Shown here: positions 12,640 through 25,804 of the stretch, in pieces | How the letters are laid out: each line of letters starts with the position of its first letter | Numbering within the stretch: position 1 is the stretch's first letter | NCBI RefSeq assembly: GCF_036352135.1 | Contig: NZ_CP143578.1 | Coordinates: forward strand, 620,001-684,000 | Length of the DNA: 64,000 bases | Source: Metamycoplasma gateae | GTDB taxonomy: Bacteria; Bacillota_I; Bacilli_A; Mycoplasmatales; Metamycoplasmataceae | Direction of reading: 5' to 3' | Made by a program: the position numbers and the translations under genes | Notes under the pieces: generated by a model | Told to the model about the DNA's origin: nothing | Seen by the model: only the letters and a program-made list of their open reading frames with translations | Database searches by the model: none

Positions 12640-14061
12640 ATGAAATTTAATGAACAAAGAACAAAAATAGTAGCTACAATTGGTCCTTCAAGTGAAAACT
12701 ATGAAACAATGAAGCAACTTATTGAGGCTGGTGTTACAACTATTAGAGCAAACTTCTCTCACGGTACTGTGGAAGACCATAAAAGAAAGTTTGAGATAGC
12801 AAGACAAATTTCAAGAGAGATTGATCGTCCAATATCATTAATGTTGGATACAAAAGGTCCAGAAATTAGAGTAGGAAAAATGGGTGAAGGCGCAATATTT
12901 ATTCCTGCAAATCATATTTTAACAATTAAAACAGACAAAAATTCATATGAGAATTTAATTGGAAATCAAGATGTAATTACTGTATCATACAGAATGGACC
13001 TTGATGTTGCAGAAGGTAATAAAGTTTTATTAGATGATGGAAAGCTTGTAACTATTGTAAAAGAAGTTAAACCAACAGAAGTTATTGTTGAAACTGTTAA
13101 TAGTCATAAGTTAAAAACAAACAAAAGAGTTAATATTCCAGGAGTAGATTTTTCTTTACCTTTCTTATCAGAAAAAGATATTGAAGATATTATTTGAGGT
13201 GCTAAATATAAAGTAGATTATATTGCTGCATCGTTTGTAAATAATGCATCGCAAGTAAAACAAATAAGAAAAATTTTAGATGAAAATAATGGTCAACATA
13301 TTCAAATAATTTCAAAAATTGAATCACAAACAGCTATCAATAACATTGAAGAAATTATAAGAGCATCAGATGGTATCATGGTTGCAAGAGGTGATTTAGG
13401 ATTAGAAATTCCTTATTACGATGTTCCTTATTGACAAAAGAAAATTATCCGTAGTGCAAGGATACAAGGTAAGGAAGTTATTGTAGCAACTCAAATGCTA
13501 GACTCTATGGAAAATAACCCATTACCAACTAGAGCTGAAGTTACAGACGTTTATTATGCTGTCGAATTAGGTGCTGATGCCACAATGCTTTCTGGAGAAT
13601 CTGCAAGTGGTAAATATCCTGTTGAGGCAGTAAAAACAATGTCAAAAATTGCAAAACGTGCTGAAAAAGAATATTTTACTGAATTATTCTATGAAAAACA
13701 AATTCAAAAAGTAGCCAACGATCAAAATTCAAGAATGTTAATTGCCTACGAAGTGGCTTCAATACTACAAAGTGGAGAATATAAATTTGCAATAGTTCTT
13801 TCACACAGTGGTAAATTATTAAAAGAAGTTGCAAAATATAGACCTAACGCTTACATAATAGGTGTTGTTAGTGATGATAAACTTGTTTGAAGTTACGGAA
13901 TTACAGCTGGAGTATTTTGTGAAAAACATTCAGAAGCAGTAAGAGCTTTGATTAAATATAACCATAGCGCAGGGCACCAAGTTTTAAAAGATTATGGAGC
14001 TAAAAAAGGTGACAAGTATATAGTTGTTGATAGTTTAAATATCACTTCTCACGAATATTAA
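12640..14061 (+). CDS. pyk: Pyruvate kinase
   Basis: Final ATP-yielding step of glycolysis: phosphoenolpyruvate plus ADP gives pyruvate plus ATP. It has 473 aa and no extra C-terminal PEP-utiliser domain. Family marks are [12 protein letters not shown] at the start, [12 protein letters not shown] near residue 67, ISKIESQ and [15 protein letters not shown] (catalytic Lys and Mg-binding Glu/Asp, about 225-260), and ATQMLDSM near 285. Internal TGA codons are Trp. It is a monocistronic unit with its own promoter and a terminator at 14066. Together with gapA it points to active glycolysis. Confidence 0.97.
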
Positions 14062-14065
14062 AATA

Positions 14066-14107
14066 AAAAAATGAATAGTACCAAAAAAACAGGTATTGTT
14101 CATTTTT
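14066..14107 (+). terminator. Terminator of pyk
   Basis: AATGAATAGTACC, an A-rich loop and GGTATTGTTCATT (two G-U pairs), followed by a T run, starting 5 nt after the pyk stop. Confidence 0.8.
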
Positions 14108-14251
14108 TATATTGTTAAGAAATGAGTTTATATCAAAGAAATTAAGTCTTTAAAAATAATTTTTAAAGGTCTATAATTTAAAATATAAAACATAAGATAT
14201 TCAACAACTTCACTAATAAACAAAATATGTTTTAAACAACAAGGATTATGC

Positions 14252-15493
14252 ATGAATTCATCTAACTACGATTTTAATAATATAATAAACTTCTTATCAA
14301 AGATTGTAAGAAAATTTAACAAGTTTTATAATAAAGAAATAAAACTTACAATTAAGGGATCATGATCTTTGTGACAAAAGAGTTTAATTGATAGAAAACC
14401 AAACGATATTGATTTATGTTTTATAAATAACGAAAACATAAGTGATAAAAAAATGTTTGTTCATTTTTTAATAAACGAAATAAAAGCGATTTTAATCAGA
14501 GAAGATAAAAATTTAATCACAGTAAAAGATACAAAATATGGAAAAATTGAGTTTATCTTATTTGAATATATAAATGAAGAATTCTTAGAAGAAATCAATG
14601 ATGTTTTATACGCAGCAAATATTGAATTTTTAGCAATGGGGAAAATATTGATGCTAAATTATGTGATGTCTAATTATTATTTGCACGATGATAAAATAGA
14701 AAAAATTAAAACGACGATAAAGGACTTAATCTATATAAATAATAAGAATTTATTTGTTGATAAATTTTCAATAAAAAACCTTGAGAGAGTTATTTTAAAT
14801 TTAGTAAGCAACTCGGTTTTTATTTATATTTTTTATAAATACCACACATTTTTATGATGAAATAAGGAATTGGAAAATTATAACTTTCACGATGAGAAAA
14901 TTAATTCATTTTTTAAAAAAATTAGACATATCTTTAGCTTGATCAATAACGATGAAAAAATTATCAAATTTATAGATTTTAATAAAAAGATAGTTGAACT
15001 GTTTTACGATGGAAGATTAAATAAAAATGAGGTTGATATTTTCAAAGAATTTAATTATCATAAATTATCGATATCACTAGATGAATTTAATATAATGATT
15101 AAAAACGATAAAGAATCAAAAGCTATTTTATTTAACTTATTTGAAGAGGTAATTAAACATAATAAAAAATTAATTAATTTAAGATTAATTGAATATGATA
15201 AATGAGAAAATCATAACATTTTTATAAATTTAAGTGATCACACTAATTTTAATGATCATAAACCCATTGATAAGATTAAAAATAAGTTAATCGATTATAA
15301 TATTCCATATAAAGAAATTTTAGTTAATGGTTTAAATGATTGTATAAAACCAAACACAAAAATTCCTTCAGTAACTGTTTCAATCCCAGCGGACTCAATA
15401 CACTCGACGGAATATAAAATAAGTTTATTAAATATTATTTATATGTTGCAAATCATTTATATTTTAGATACGGAGTTAAATGATGAAAAATAA
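14252..15493 (+). CDS. Nucleotidyltransferase-fold protein (AbiEii-like), function unknown
   Basis: A 413-aa cytosolic protein. Near residues 35-55 it carries KGSWSLWQK followed by NDIDLCF, the GS...DxD pattern of the nucleotidyltransferase fold. A later HDDKIEKIKTTIKDLIYI segment is reminiscent of AbiEii/AbiGii-type proteins. The rest is lysine-rich and helical and I do not recognise it. A second candidate start, ATG at 14248, is out of frame. A TATAAT box at about 14174-14179 is the likely promoter. The 3' end overlaps the next gene by 11 nt, so the two are translationally coupled. Whether this is a toxin-like enzyme or a tailoring nucleotidyltransferase cannot be told. Confidence 0.7.
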
Positions 15494-16787
15494 AATTAAA
15501 TATTCATCTTCTTTAGTTTTTTCAATGATTGGCTCCGAAGCTTTTAAGTTGGCTACTGCTGTATATATTTATAAGTTTACAAGCAGTTTTTGACTAGTTT
15601 CGCTTTTATATTTATTGATACAGGTTCCCACCTTTATTTCTTATTTATTAAATAAAAAAATTACTGAACGTTGAAAATTAAAAAACATTCTTTTGATTTG
15701 CGATCTATTAAGTTTATCAATTCTTGCAATTATTTTAATTAGTTCCTTTTTTGTAATTAAAGAAAACATATCCTCCGGTGACGGTAAAACTAATTCATAT
15801 TTTGGTTTTTCGATTTTTCTTCTAGTTATTAATGTTTTTTTAAATATTGTTCATTCATTTAGATTTGTTGCTCTAAAAGCAATTATATATTATCTGTCGT
15901 CGAATAAAAATGATATAAAAACATATAATTTTTTAACAGTATTGTTAACTTCTAGTTCAATTTTATTAGGCGTTGTTTTATCATTTGTTTTATTTTCAAA
16001 ACTTCCATTTTGGTCAATAATTGTCTTTAATATGGCTACTTATTTAATCTCAGGTATATTGTACTTTAAATTAAAACCAAATACTAAAGCATTAAACACT
16101 ACAGCAGAGTTTGAACAAAACAGAATAACTAACTCATTAGAAACTGTTAAAATTCAAAGTAAAAAATATATTAAAAACATTTGAATTTATACAATAGCAT
16201 GCAGTTTTATTATTGGGATATTTTTATTTCCACGAACTGCAGGGATGTCTCAATTTTTCAATGAAATTAAATTTGAAGCATCAAAATCTTCTTTTGTTTT
16301 AAATATTTCATTTGCAGCGTTTGGATTTGCCGGTAGTGTTATTTCCTTTTTAATAAAAGATAAAAACATTAAATTGATTTGAATTTTAATTCCAATTAAT
16401 CTGTTATTTATAATGTTAATGCCTATTTTATTTTCGAACATGAATAATGTTGGTAAAAATATATTTTATTTATTATTACTTGGAATACAACAAATTTTCT
16501 TTTCATTATTCCTGGCTATTTTTTATACAAATAGTTACCTATTTTTTAAAGAAAAGCAATTCAAACAAAACACTATTTATACTCTTATTTTTAGAGTAAT
16601 TTCCTCTTCACTTATCATTATATTGCTAACCTTAATAACAATAAAATTAGGGTATTTTATAAGCTTCTCATTCTTTGCTTTATTTATTATTAGTGCAAGT
16701 ATTGTTATTTCAATAACTGAATATAAAATTTATAAGTATAGAAAAAAATCAATTGATCAACATAATCTAACATCAACTTCTAAATAA
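15483..16787 (+). CDS. MFS-type multi-spanning membrane transporter
   Basis: A 434-aa protein with about ten to twelve hydrophobic helices spread over its whole length, typical of major-facilitator permeases. The first helix pair (SSSLVFSMIGSEAFKLATAV) and a central charged loop (residues about 200-220) fit an MFS exporter of the EntS/drug-efflux kind. The substrate is unknown. The ATG lies inside the end of the nucleotidyltransferase-like gene (11-nt overlap), which argues that they act together. It ends just before a bidirectional terminator shared with serS. Confidence 0.7.
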
Positions 16788-16797
16788 TTCCAGAATA

Positions 16798-16832
16798 AAA
16801 AATGCCCCTCTAACAGAGCGGGCATTAATTAT
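16798..16832. terminator. Bidirectional terminator between MFS gene and serS
   Basis: AATGCCC with inner CTC (16801-16810) pairs with GAG and GGGCATT (to 16826). An A run precedes it and T-rich sequence follows, so it can stop transcripts from either side. Confidence 0.8.
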
Positions 16833-16833
16833 A

Positions 16834-18099
<1,266 letters not shown>

Positions 18100-18220
18100 T
18101 TCTTACTCCTTATAAAGCTTATTTAATAATTTTATACTTTTTTACAAAAAGTAATCCACTTAAATCAAATTAATCAATATATATGATTACCAATTTTAAA
18201 AAAACTATAAAAACTATGTT

Positions 18221-18240
18221 TGTGATACAATTTAAAAGAT
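18221..18240 (+). promoter_or_regulatory. Promoter of recD2, near-leaderless start
   Basis: A TACAAT -10 box (18226-18231) lies nine bases before the ATG at 18241. Transcription should begin about 1-3 nt ahead of the start codon, and there is no ribosome site. Confidence 0.6.
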
Positions 18241-20517
18241 ATGGAAGACATCACTTCAAAGGTTATTGGTAAATTTACAAAAATATTGTGGCAATCAAAT
18301 GACAAAAAAACTGTTATTGCCGCTTTTTTAATCATTCAAAATGATGCTAAAAATCCTGTGCATATAAATGCATATAATTCAATTTCAATTACATTTAAAG
18401 ATAATTCATTTGACAATTCAAAGCTTACAATAAATGAACAACTTTATGAACTAAGTTTGTATAAAAATCTTGCATCAAGATATCCTGATAGCTATCTTTT
18501 AAATTTAGATGAATTAATTAAGTTAGTTGAAAATACAGATATTAAATCGGATAAATATTTTTATTTATCAAGATTATTAAGGTTACCTATATTTAAGAAT
18601 CTAGTTTCTTCAAGGGCTGAAATAATTGCAAACGACTTAGGTGATAATATGATCGATAGAATCCTTAATGATAATACTGTTCATTTTAATAATTTTTCTA
18701 TCAAAGAAGAATCATGAAATGAATTTGTAAATATAATCAAGGAAAACACTAATTATCTTAAGGATCTAACTGAACTTTTTAAAATTGATGTTTCTTATAA
18801 CTTTTATAAGATAATGCTGAATTATGTTGATAATTTGTCTGAATTTATTGATGAATATTTTGATAATTTTTATCAATATTATTTTGACGCCGATGAAGAT
18901 GAAAAACCAAGATTATCAGATATAGATAAGATTGCAAAAAAATATAATCCAGAATCTTTAAAATACAAAAATTCAACTTATCTGTATCATTTTGTTCAGG
19001 AATATTTCTTTCTATCAGGAAATACAAGAATTAAAAAAGATGATTTTTATAATGTTATAACTTCGAGTATAAATGATTCTAATTTAGCAACAAATATTGA
19101 AATTTTTGAATCAGCTACAAAAATATTATTAAATGAAATGATGATTTTAGAATTAGAATATGAAGATGGTATTTACTATACAACAAGAGATGTTGTGTAT
19201 ATGGAAAAATATATTATCAAGCGTTTAAAAAACGTTGAGAAAAAATCTATAAAAAAACATATTAAATATAATGAAAATTATAAACTTGATGTCCAACAAA
19301 AAGAAGCTATAAAATCAGCTTTAGATGATAATTTAGTTTTAATAACAGGTTCACCAGGAACTGGAAAAACATTAATAACAAACGAAATAATAGATAGTTT
19401 CTTATCTGAGTTTGATGAAGATGATATAGCCGTATTAACGCCAACAGGAAGAGCTACAATTAATATTAATTCCAAACAAGAAAAAAATATTGCTCAGACA
19501 ATCCATAGTTTTTTAAAATGAGACATTGATAATAATAAATTCTACATAAGTGAAAAGAATTCTCTTCCAATTAAGGTCTTAATAATTGACGAATTTTCAA
19601 TGGTTTCACTTGAATTATTTTATAAGCTGTTAAAGGGTATTTCTCAATATTCATTAGCAAAAATAATATTAGTTGGCGATAAAGATCAATTACCAGCAAT
19701 AGGAAGCGGATATTTAATCAAAGATTTTATTGAAAATGAGATATTTAAAACAATAAAACTGACAAAAATATATAGACAAGCCGAAAATTATGAAATAGTT
19801 AATGATGCTTTAAAAATTAATGATGGAATAATGCCACAATTTGAAGGCAAAAGCTCTCAATTTATTGAGTGCAAAAGAAGTCTTTTGAAAAATATGATAA
19901 TCTCAAAACTTGAGGAATTATTAGATTTAGGCTATGATAAAAAAGATATTGCAATTTTAAGTCCAATCTATAAACACGAAACCGGTATTGATGAACTGAA
20001 TGAACTATTAAATGATTATTTTAGAAAAAAAGAAAATCAAGAGGTTGTTTTTTATAACGATCATGATATTGCAATAAATGATAAAGTAATCAATCTTGTG
20101 AATGATTCTAAATTAAAAGTATTCAACGGAGAAATAGGGTACATATCTAAATTCTCATATGTAATTAGTGAGGTTAAAAAAGAAAAAAGACTTTCACATA
20201 TAACGGTAGATTTTGAAAATGATGAAAAAACTGTTACATATTCACGATCTGATTTTTTTGAAAAAACATATCCTGCTTATTGTACAAGTGTTCATAAGTA
20301 TCAAGGTAGTGAGGCAAAAGCTGTAATTGTAGTTCTTTTTTCAGAAGCAAAAAGATTATTAAGCAAAAAATTAATATATACAGCAATCACAAGAGCTCAA
20401 CAATACAGCGTCGTTATTGGTGAAAAAGAAGCGTTAAAAATTGGAATTTCAAATGATGATGATTCAAATAGAATTACAAACATTAAATATTTATGATTGA
20501 AACAAAATATTAAGTAA
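18241..20517 (+). CDS. recD2: RecD2-like superfamily 1B DNA helicase
   Basis: An ATP-dependent 5'-3' DNA helicase of the RecD2/ExoV type, 758 aa, acting in DNA repair or recombination. Residues 1-330 form an N-terminal helical region. The motor follows: [15 protein letters not shown] (Walker A, about residue 370), LIIDEFSMV (Walker B, about 447), VGDKDQLPAIG (motif III) and the C-terminal signature TSVHKYQGSEAKAVIVVL with YTAITRAQ (about 680-720). No RecB or RecC partner is seen, as expected for RecD2. The mRNA appears almost leaderless. pth follows 11 nt downstream. Confidence 0.9.
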
Positions 20518-20528
20518 AAGAGGGATTT

Positions 20529-21083
20529 ATGAAATTAATAGTAGGACTTGGAAATCCTGGAATTGAATATGAAAAAACAAGACATAATGTTGGGTTTATG
20601 GTTATTGACAAACTTTCAGAAAAACTGGATGCCCCATTAAAAGAAAAGAAGTTTAATGGAATTTTTTACAAAGATAAAGAAGTTATTTTAGCTAAACCCT
20701 TAACCTATATGAATAACAGCGGAGAGTTTGTTAAGGCTATAGTTGAATATTATGACATTTTAATCGATGATATTATTATAGTCTATGATGATATGGATAC
20801 TGAATTAGGCAAGGTGACTATTAGACAAAAAGGTTCATCTGGTGGCCATAATGGAATTAAAAGTATTATTCAACATTTAAAAACTGATGAAATTAGAAGA
20901 TTAAAAATTGGTATTGGAAGAAAAGATAACTCAGTTAATTATGTTCTTGGAAAATTTAGTTTCAATGATTTAAAAATTATGGAAGAAGTAATTGAAGCAT
21001 CATCAGAAGCCTTAATTCAATTTATAAGCAATGATATTAGATATGTAATGAATAACTATTCAGGAAAAATTTATGGAAAATAA
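20529..21083 (+). CDS. pth: Peptidyl-tRNA hydrolase
   Basis: Releases tRNA from peptidyl-tRNA that has dropped off ribosomes. The 184-aa length is normal. It begins with LIVGLGNPGIEYEKTRHNVG (catalytic His in the HN pair), and has AKPLTYMNNSGE and YDDMDTELGKVTIR plus GSSGGHNGIKSI, all signature segments. The ribosome site is GAGGGA. The 3' end overlaps the tilS start by 11 nt; pth-tilS-ftsH is a classical bacterial arrangement. Confidence 0.97.
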   Translation: MKLIVGLGNPGIEYEKTRHNVGFMVIDKLSEKLDAPLKEKKFNGIFYKDKEVILAKPLTYMNNSGEFVKAIVEYYDILIDDIIIVYDDMDTELGKVTIRQKGSSGGHNGIKSIIQHLKTDEIRRLKIGIGRKDNSVNYVLGKFSFNDLKIMEEVIEASSEALIQFISNDIRYVMNNYSGKIYGK

Positions 21084-22020
21084 TTTCGAAATAAACCATC
21101 TTAAAAAAATTTTTTACGACGAGTTTATTAAAAATAATGTTTTGTTAAATGAAAAATTTATCATTGGAGTAAGTGGTGGCCCTGATTCGATGTGAATATT
21201 AAATTTGATGAAAGATTTAGATATTGTTGTTGCTGTCGTTAATTATAACAAAAGAAAAGATTCGTGAAAAGATCAACAAATAGTCGAAAAATTTTGTTTA
21301 AAAAATAATATAAAATGTGAAGTTTTAATATTAGATAAAAACCAAAAGTATGATGGTAATTTTCAAAAAATTGCAAGAGATCAAAGATATCAATTTTATA
21401 AGAAATTGTATAACAAATATGATGCGACCAAATTAATTCTAGCCCACCATAAGGATGATGCGTTAGAAACTTATTTATTTCAAAAAAATAGCAAAAGAAA
21501 GCCAAAATTATATGGCATAAATATTTTAAATAATCTGTTAGATATGAATATTTTTAGACCGATGATTAATTTATGATTTAAAGATGAAATTTTAGATATG
21601 GTAAATTATTTTGAAATACCTTATGCTATTGATTATACAAATAACCTACCAGTTTATACAAGAAATAAAATACGTTTAGAATTAAAAAATATTTCAAGAG
21701 ATGAAAAAGATAAATTATTTGAAGAATTAATTAATATAAATAGCCAATTATCATTAAAAAACAAAGAAGTTGAAAAGGAATATTTAGATTTTAAGAATAA
21801 TAATTTTAGTTATAAAAAATTAAATTTAGATCATTGTTATATAAATGAAATTTTGTTTGAATTTATCCATAAAAATATAGCTGATGCTAAGGTGTGCAAA
21901 AATAAGTTAAATTCCTTTAAAAAATTTATTCAATCTGAAAAAAATTACAAAAGTTTTAAAATTAACGACAAAAACTTTATTTTAAAAGATCATGGAACAT
22001 TAAAAATAGATAAAAAATAA
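21073..22020 (+). CDS. tilS: tRNA(Ile)-lysidine synthase
   Basis: Modifies C34 of the CAU anticodon of tRNA-Ile to lysidine, changing its reading from AUG to AUA; essential in most bacteria. At 315 aa it is shorter than the E. coli enzyme and lacks the extended C-terminal domains, as in other mollicutes. The ATP-pyrophosphatase P-loop SGGPDS is near residue 37, and LAHHKDDALETYLFQ (HHxDD motif) near 120. The start ATG is inside the end of pth. Internal TGA codons are Trp. Confidence 0.94.
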
Positions 22021-22099
22021 CATTTATTTTATAATTTAATTTATCAAATAAAATATGTTAATTTTAACATAAAAGCAAAATAAGGAAGGGAGGTGCTTT
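22021..22099 (+). promoter_or_regulatory. ftsH upstream region: -10 box, perfect inverted repeat, very strong ribosome site
   Basis: TATAAT at 22030-22035 is followed by TATGTTAA (22054-22061), a 2-nt gap and TTAACATA (22064-22071), then AAGGAAGGGAGG ending 8 nt before the ATG. The repeat lies about where the transcript begins, so it could be an operator or an mRNA hairpin. The purine-rich ribosome site is the strongest in the window. Confidence 0.5.
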
Positions 22100-24289
22100 A
22101 TGAGTGATAAACATAACCAAAATAAAAAAGAAAAGAAAAAAATTGGTTTATTTGGTGTTATAGGTATTTTTATTGGTATTGTAGCTTTGATAGTATTGAT
22201 ACTAATAATTGTAGATCAAATAAGAGAAGCATCTGTACAATATCAAGATATAAGCTTTTTAGAAAAAATAATTAAAGAAACATCAAAAAGCTCTAGCGAT
22301 TCGCTATATATTAGTAATTGAGTAGAAAATACATATGCTGATACTTTGTCTATAACAGTTTTTGGGTCTTCACATGAATTATCTAATTTACTAGGAATAC
22401 ATAACTACCCATTCACCACATATTCATTTACTGTTAATATAAGTGGTTTATTAGAAAGAGAATTACCATCTTCAGTAATTAAATGAGTAAGTGAAAATCA
22501 ACCAATAAATAACTATTTTGAGGCTATTAAATGAACAACCACAAATGAACAAAATGTAATTTCTAATATAAGTTCAACTCCAGCCCCAAAAGCAGGAATA
22601 TATGAAAGATTCATAAGCCCTGCAGTTAATATAATTTTCATTGGTGTGATAATAATTGCTATTGCATTTAGTTTAAGAACAATGAGTAAAAGAGGAATGG
22701 GTGGAGAACTAGGTATAGGCAATAAATCATTAGCTCAAAGAATATATACTGATAAGAAGTTTTCTGATATCGCAGGAAACGAAGAAGTAAAAGAAGAAGT
22801 TTTTGAACTCGTAGATTATTTGAAAAATCCTAAAAAATACGACGCAGCTGGTGCAAGAATTCCAAAAGGAATTTTATTAGGTGGCCCTCCTGGAACGGGG
22901 AAAACATTAATAGCAAAAGCAACAGCAGGTGAGGCAAATGTACCATTCTTCTTTATTTCGGCTTCTAACTTTGTTGAAATGTTTGTTGGACTTGGTGCTA
23001 AACGTGTTCGTGACATGTTTGAAGATGCAAGAAAACATGCTCCTGCAATTATTTTTATCGATGAATTAGACGCTGTTGGTAGATCTAGAGGTGCCGGAAT
23101 AGGTGGCGGAAACGACGAAAGAGAACAAACTCTAAACCAACTATTAGTTGAAATGGATGGTATTAAGGAAAATAGTGGTGTCTTGATTATGGCTGCTACA
23201 AATAGAACCGACGTTTTAGATCCAGCCTTATTAAGACCAGGCCGTTTTGATAGAACAATAACTGTAGGATTGCCTGATATAAAAGAAAGAGAAGCAATAT
23301 TAAAACTTCATTCAAAAGGAAAACAAATTGATCCAAGTATAAACTTTGCACAGCTTGCAAGAAGAACACCAGGTTTTTCTGGAGCTCAATTAGAAAATGT
23401 TATTAATGAAGCCTCATTACTAAGTGTAAGAGAACAAACTCCATATATAACTTTAGATCAAATAGATGAAGCTATTGATAGAGTTATGTCTGGTCCAGCT
23501 AAAAAATCAAGAACTATTTCTGAAAAAGAAAACATCGCTGTAGCTTACCATGAAGCAGGACATGCGGTTGTTGGTATTAAATTAAAAGGTGGAAATAAAG
23601 TTCAAAAAATTACGATCATCCCAAGAGGACAAGCAGGCGGATATAATTTAATGATGCCTGAGGAAGAAAAATACAACCGTTCGAAATCAGAATTAATCGC
23701 CATAATCACATCATTCATGGGTGGTCGTGTAGCAGAAGCTATAATTTATGGTAAGGAAAATGTTTCAACAGGTGCTAGTGATGATATTGCAAAAGCAACA
23801 AATATTGCCCGTAAAATGGTAACTGAATGAGGTTTATCTGATTTAGGTCCAATTAAATATGAAGAAGATTCTTCTAATCCATTTTTAGGTCGTGATTATA
23901 TGAAGAATTCATCATTCTCAAGTAAAGTTGGACAAGAGATCGATGAAGAAATAAGAAAAATAATTTTAACAGCAGAAAAGAAAGCACACGAAATTATTTC
24001 TTCTAATCGTCAATTATTAGAATTAATTAAAGATGCATTGATTATAAAAGAAACCATAGTAGCCGAAGAAATTGAATACATATCTAAAAATATGAAACTT
24101 CCAGAAGCATTAACTTCAACCAAAGAATCGTTAAAACAAGAATATTCAGAAACAGATTTTAATATTTTATTTAACGAAGTTTCGGGTAAAAAAAATATAA
24201 CTAATGACAAATATAAAAATGATTTAGAAAAAGAATTAGCTAAACATTCTATTAAAGACGACGAAGCTGATAAAAAAGACGAGGAATAA
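22100..24289 (+). CDS. ftsH: Membrane-bound AAA+ zinc metalloprotease FtsH
   Basis: Degrades damaged or short-lived membrane and cytosolic proteins. It has 729 aa. A basic start is followed by a membrane helix (about residues 14-36), an external domain to about 170, a second helix (about 172-195), then the AAA+ module with [15 protein letters not shown] (Walker A, about 260), FIDELDAVG (Walker B) and the second-region-of-homology Arg segment RPGRFDRTI. The protease domain has HEAGH (about 483-487), the zinc-binding motif. The C-terminus is acidic. It sits downstream of tilS, as in many Firmicutes. TGA codons at 22319-22533 and 23828 are Trp. Confidence 0.97.
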
Positions 24290-24303
24290 AATAAATAATT
24301 TTA

Positions 24304-24335
24304 AAATGTGGGTAAATCTCACATTTATTTTTTTA
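24304..24335 (+). terminator. Terminator of ftsH
   Basis: AAATGTG, a short interior with loop TAAA, CACATTT, then a run of seven Ts (24304-24334). Confidence 0.8.
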
Positions 24336-24449
24336 AAAATGATTTAAACATAATTAATATTTGATAATAAGTTATATGTATTATAATTAAATAAGAATTT
24401 AAAGATAATTCAACTAATATAAAAAAATAAGGAAACCAAATAGATATAT

Positions 24450-25757
24450 ATGAAAAAAACTTGAAAATATTTACTACCTCTAGCTAGCTTTTCAGCTGTT
24501 CCAGTTGTTGCGATTTCATGTTCAGATCCAACACCTCAAAAAACAGCAATTGAAAAAGAGTTTGAAAAAATTAATAAATTAATAAAAGAGGATAACACAC
24601 TATCAGCATCTGTAAAAGTCAAATTATCAGGTGAAATTTCAAAAGCAAGACTTGAAATTAATAAAGTAGAAAAAGATGAAGATATTAAACCAATTCTAAA
24701 CAAATTCATCGCCAATGTTGCTTTAATTTTATTAAATAAAGAAGATCAATCAGGAGATCCGTCTTCATCAAATGAAGCTTCTTCAAAAGAAGATCAAATT
24801 GCTAACCAATTAAAAAATATTTTTGTTATTTCAGAAACTAACAAAGAAGAAAATGCTAAAAAATTACTTCAAAAACAAGTAAAAATATGATTTGAAAGAA
24901 AAAATAAGGTAATTATTGAAACTGATAAAAATGCTAAACCAGATTTTAATAATCCATCAACCATTTTTACAATAACAAATTCAGACGTTTTAGGTTCAAC
25001 ACAATTAGTTAATGCTGTTAAACCAACATATGTTAACTCAAGACAACAAACTAAATTATCATCACAATTAGACTATGAAATTAAAATTAAAAGCCAAACA
25101 GATAATGCAGAAGGTAATACAAAAACTGTAGAATTTGATGTTATTGTTGAATATAAAGTGGCTACATATAGCAACAGTGGAGAACACGAAATTTCTAAGG
25201 TTAAAAATACCTCAACAATTTCTTTAAGTGCAACAGTTGATAAAAATACTTCATTAGATTCATCTTCATCATCAACAACAGAAGAAGGTACAACAACAAC
25301 TGAAGCTGATCCAGAAATTAAAGCAATTGATGATTGAGCAGAAACAACTAAAAATCAGCTTGAACTTAATTCAGCAGTTGACAAAGAAGATTTAAAAACA
25401 AGATTAAAAGAAAAATCATATGATCTATACTTTAGTTATAAAACATTTAAAGTTGCTAAAGTTGCAAAAGGTGCTCACCCACAATGAAAAGAACTAACTG
25501 ATAGCGATTTTGTTTTAAATCCAAAATCAGGATTTGAATGACAACCTGGTGGTAAACAATATCAAATAGCACACCCAACAAACTCAACATACAAAAGAAA
25601 AAACTTTACGAACATTAATACACAATTAGACTACGAAGTAAAAGAAGAAGGTGGTAAATTTATCTTAGTTCTAAAATATAAAGGGGCCTTATTTATAAAA
25701 GGACAACAACCAAAAATTGGTACTAAAACAATTAGTTGAGAATTAGAAATTGCTTAA
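24450..25757 (+). CDS. Membrane lipoprotein, function unknown (435 aa)
   Basis: A surface lipoprotein. The start MKKTWKYLLPLASFSAVPVV is followed by the lipobox AISC, with Cys at residue 25 as the lipidation site. The mature protein is rich in Lys, Glu, Ser and Thr, has a low-complexity Ser/Thr/Glu linker near residues 265-290, and a C-terminal domain with several aromatic residues (HPQWKELTDSDFVLNPKSGF). Six TGA Trp codons break it into pieces under the standard code, so it is easily overlooked. The ribosome site is weak (AAGGAA, 18 nt upstream). I recognise no functional family; it is probably one of the variable mycoplasma surface lipoproteins. It ends at a terminator. Confidence 0.82.
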
Positions 25758-25766
25758 ATTAAAACA

Positions 25767-25796
25767 AAATAGTGAGGCATTTGCTTCACTATTTTT
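25767..25796 (+). terminator. Terminator of lipoprotein gene
   Basis: AAATAGTGA, a 7-8 nt loop, TTCACTATTT, then T-rich sequence. It may also serve the convergent DUF402 gene. Confidence 0.75.
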
Positions 25797-25804
25797 GTAT
25801 TGAA

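Noticed and set aside
21239-21505. Minus-strand open frame across tilS
   Set aside because: Antisense shadow of the tilS catalytic domain with no start signals.
24450-25757. Non-coding 1.3-kb gap between ftsH and the DUF402 gene
   Set aside because: Reading TGA as Trp reveals an uninterrupted lipoprotein gene with signal peptide and lipobox.
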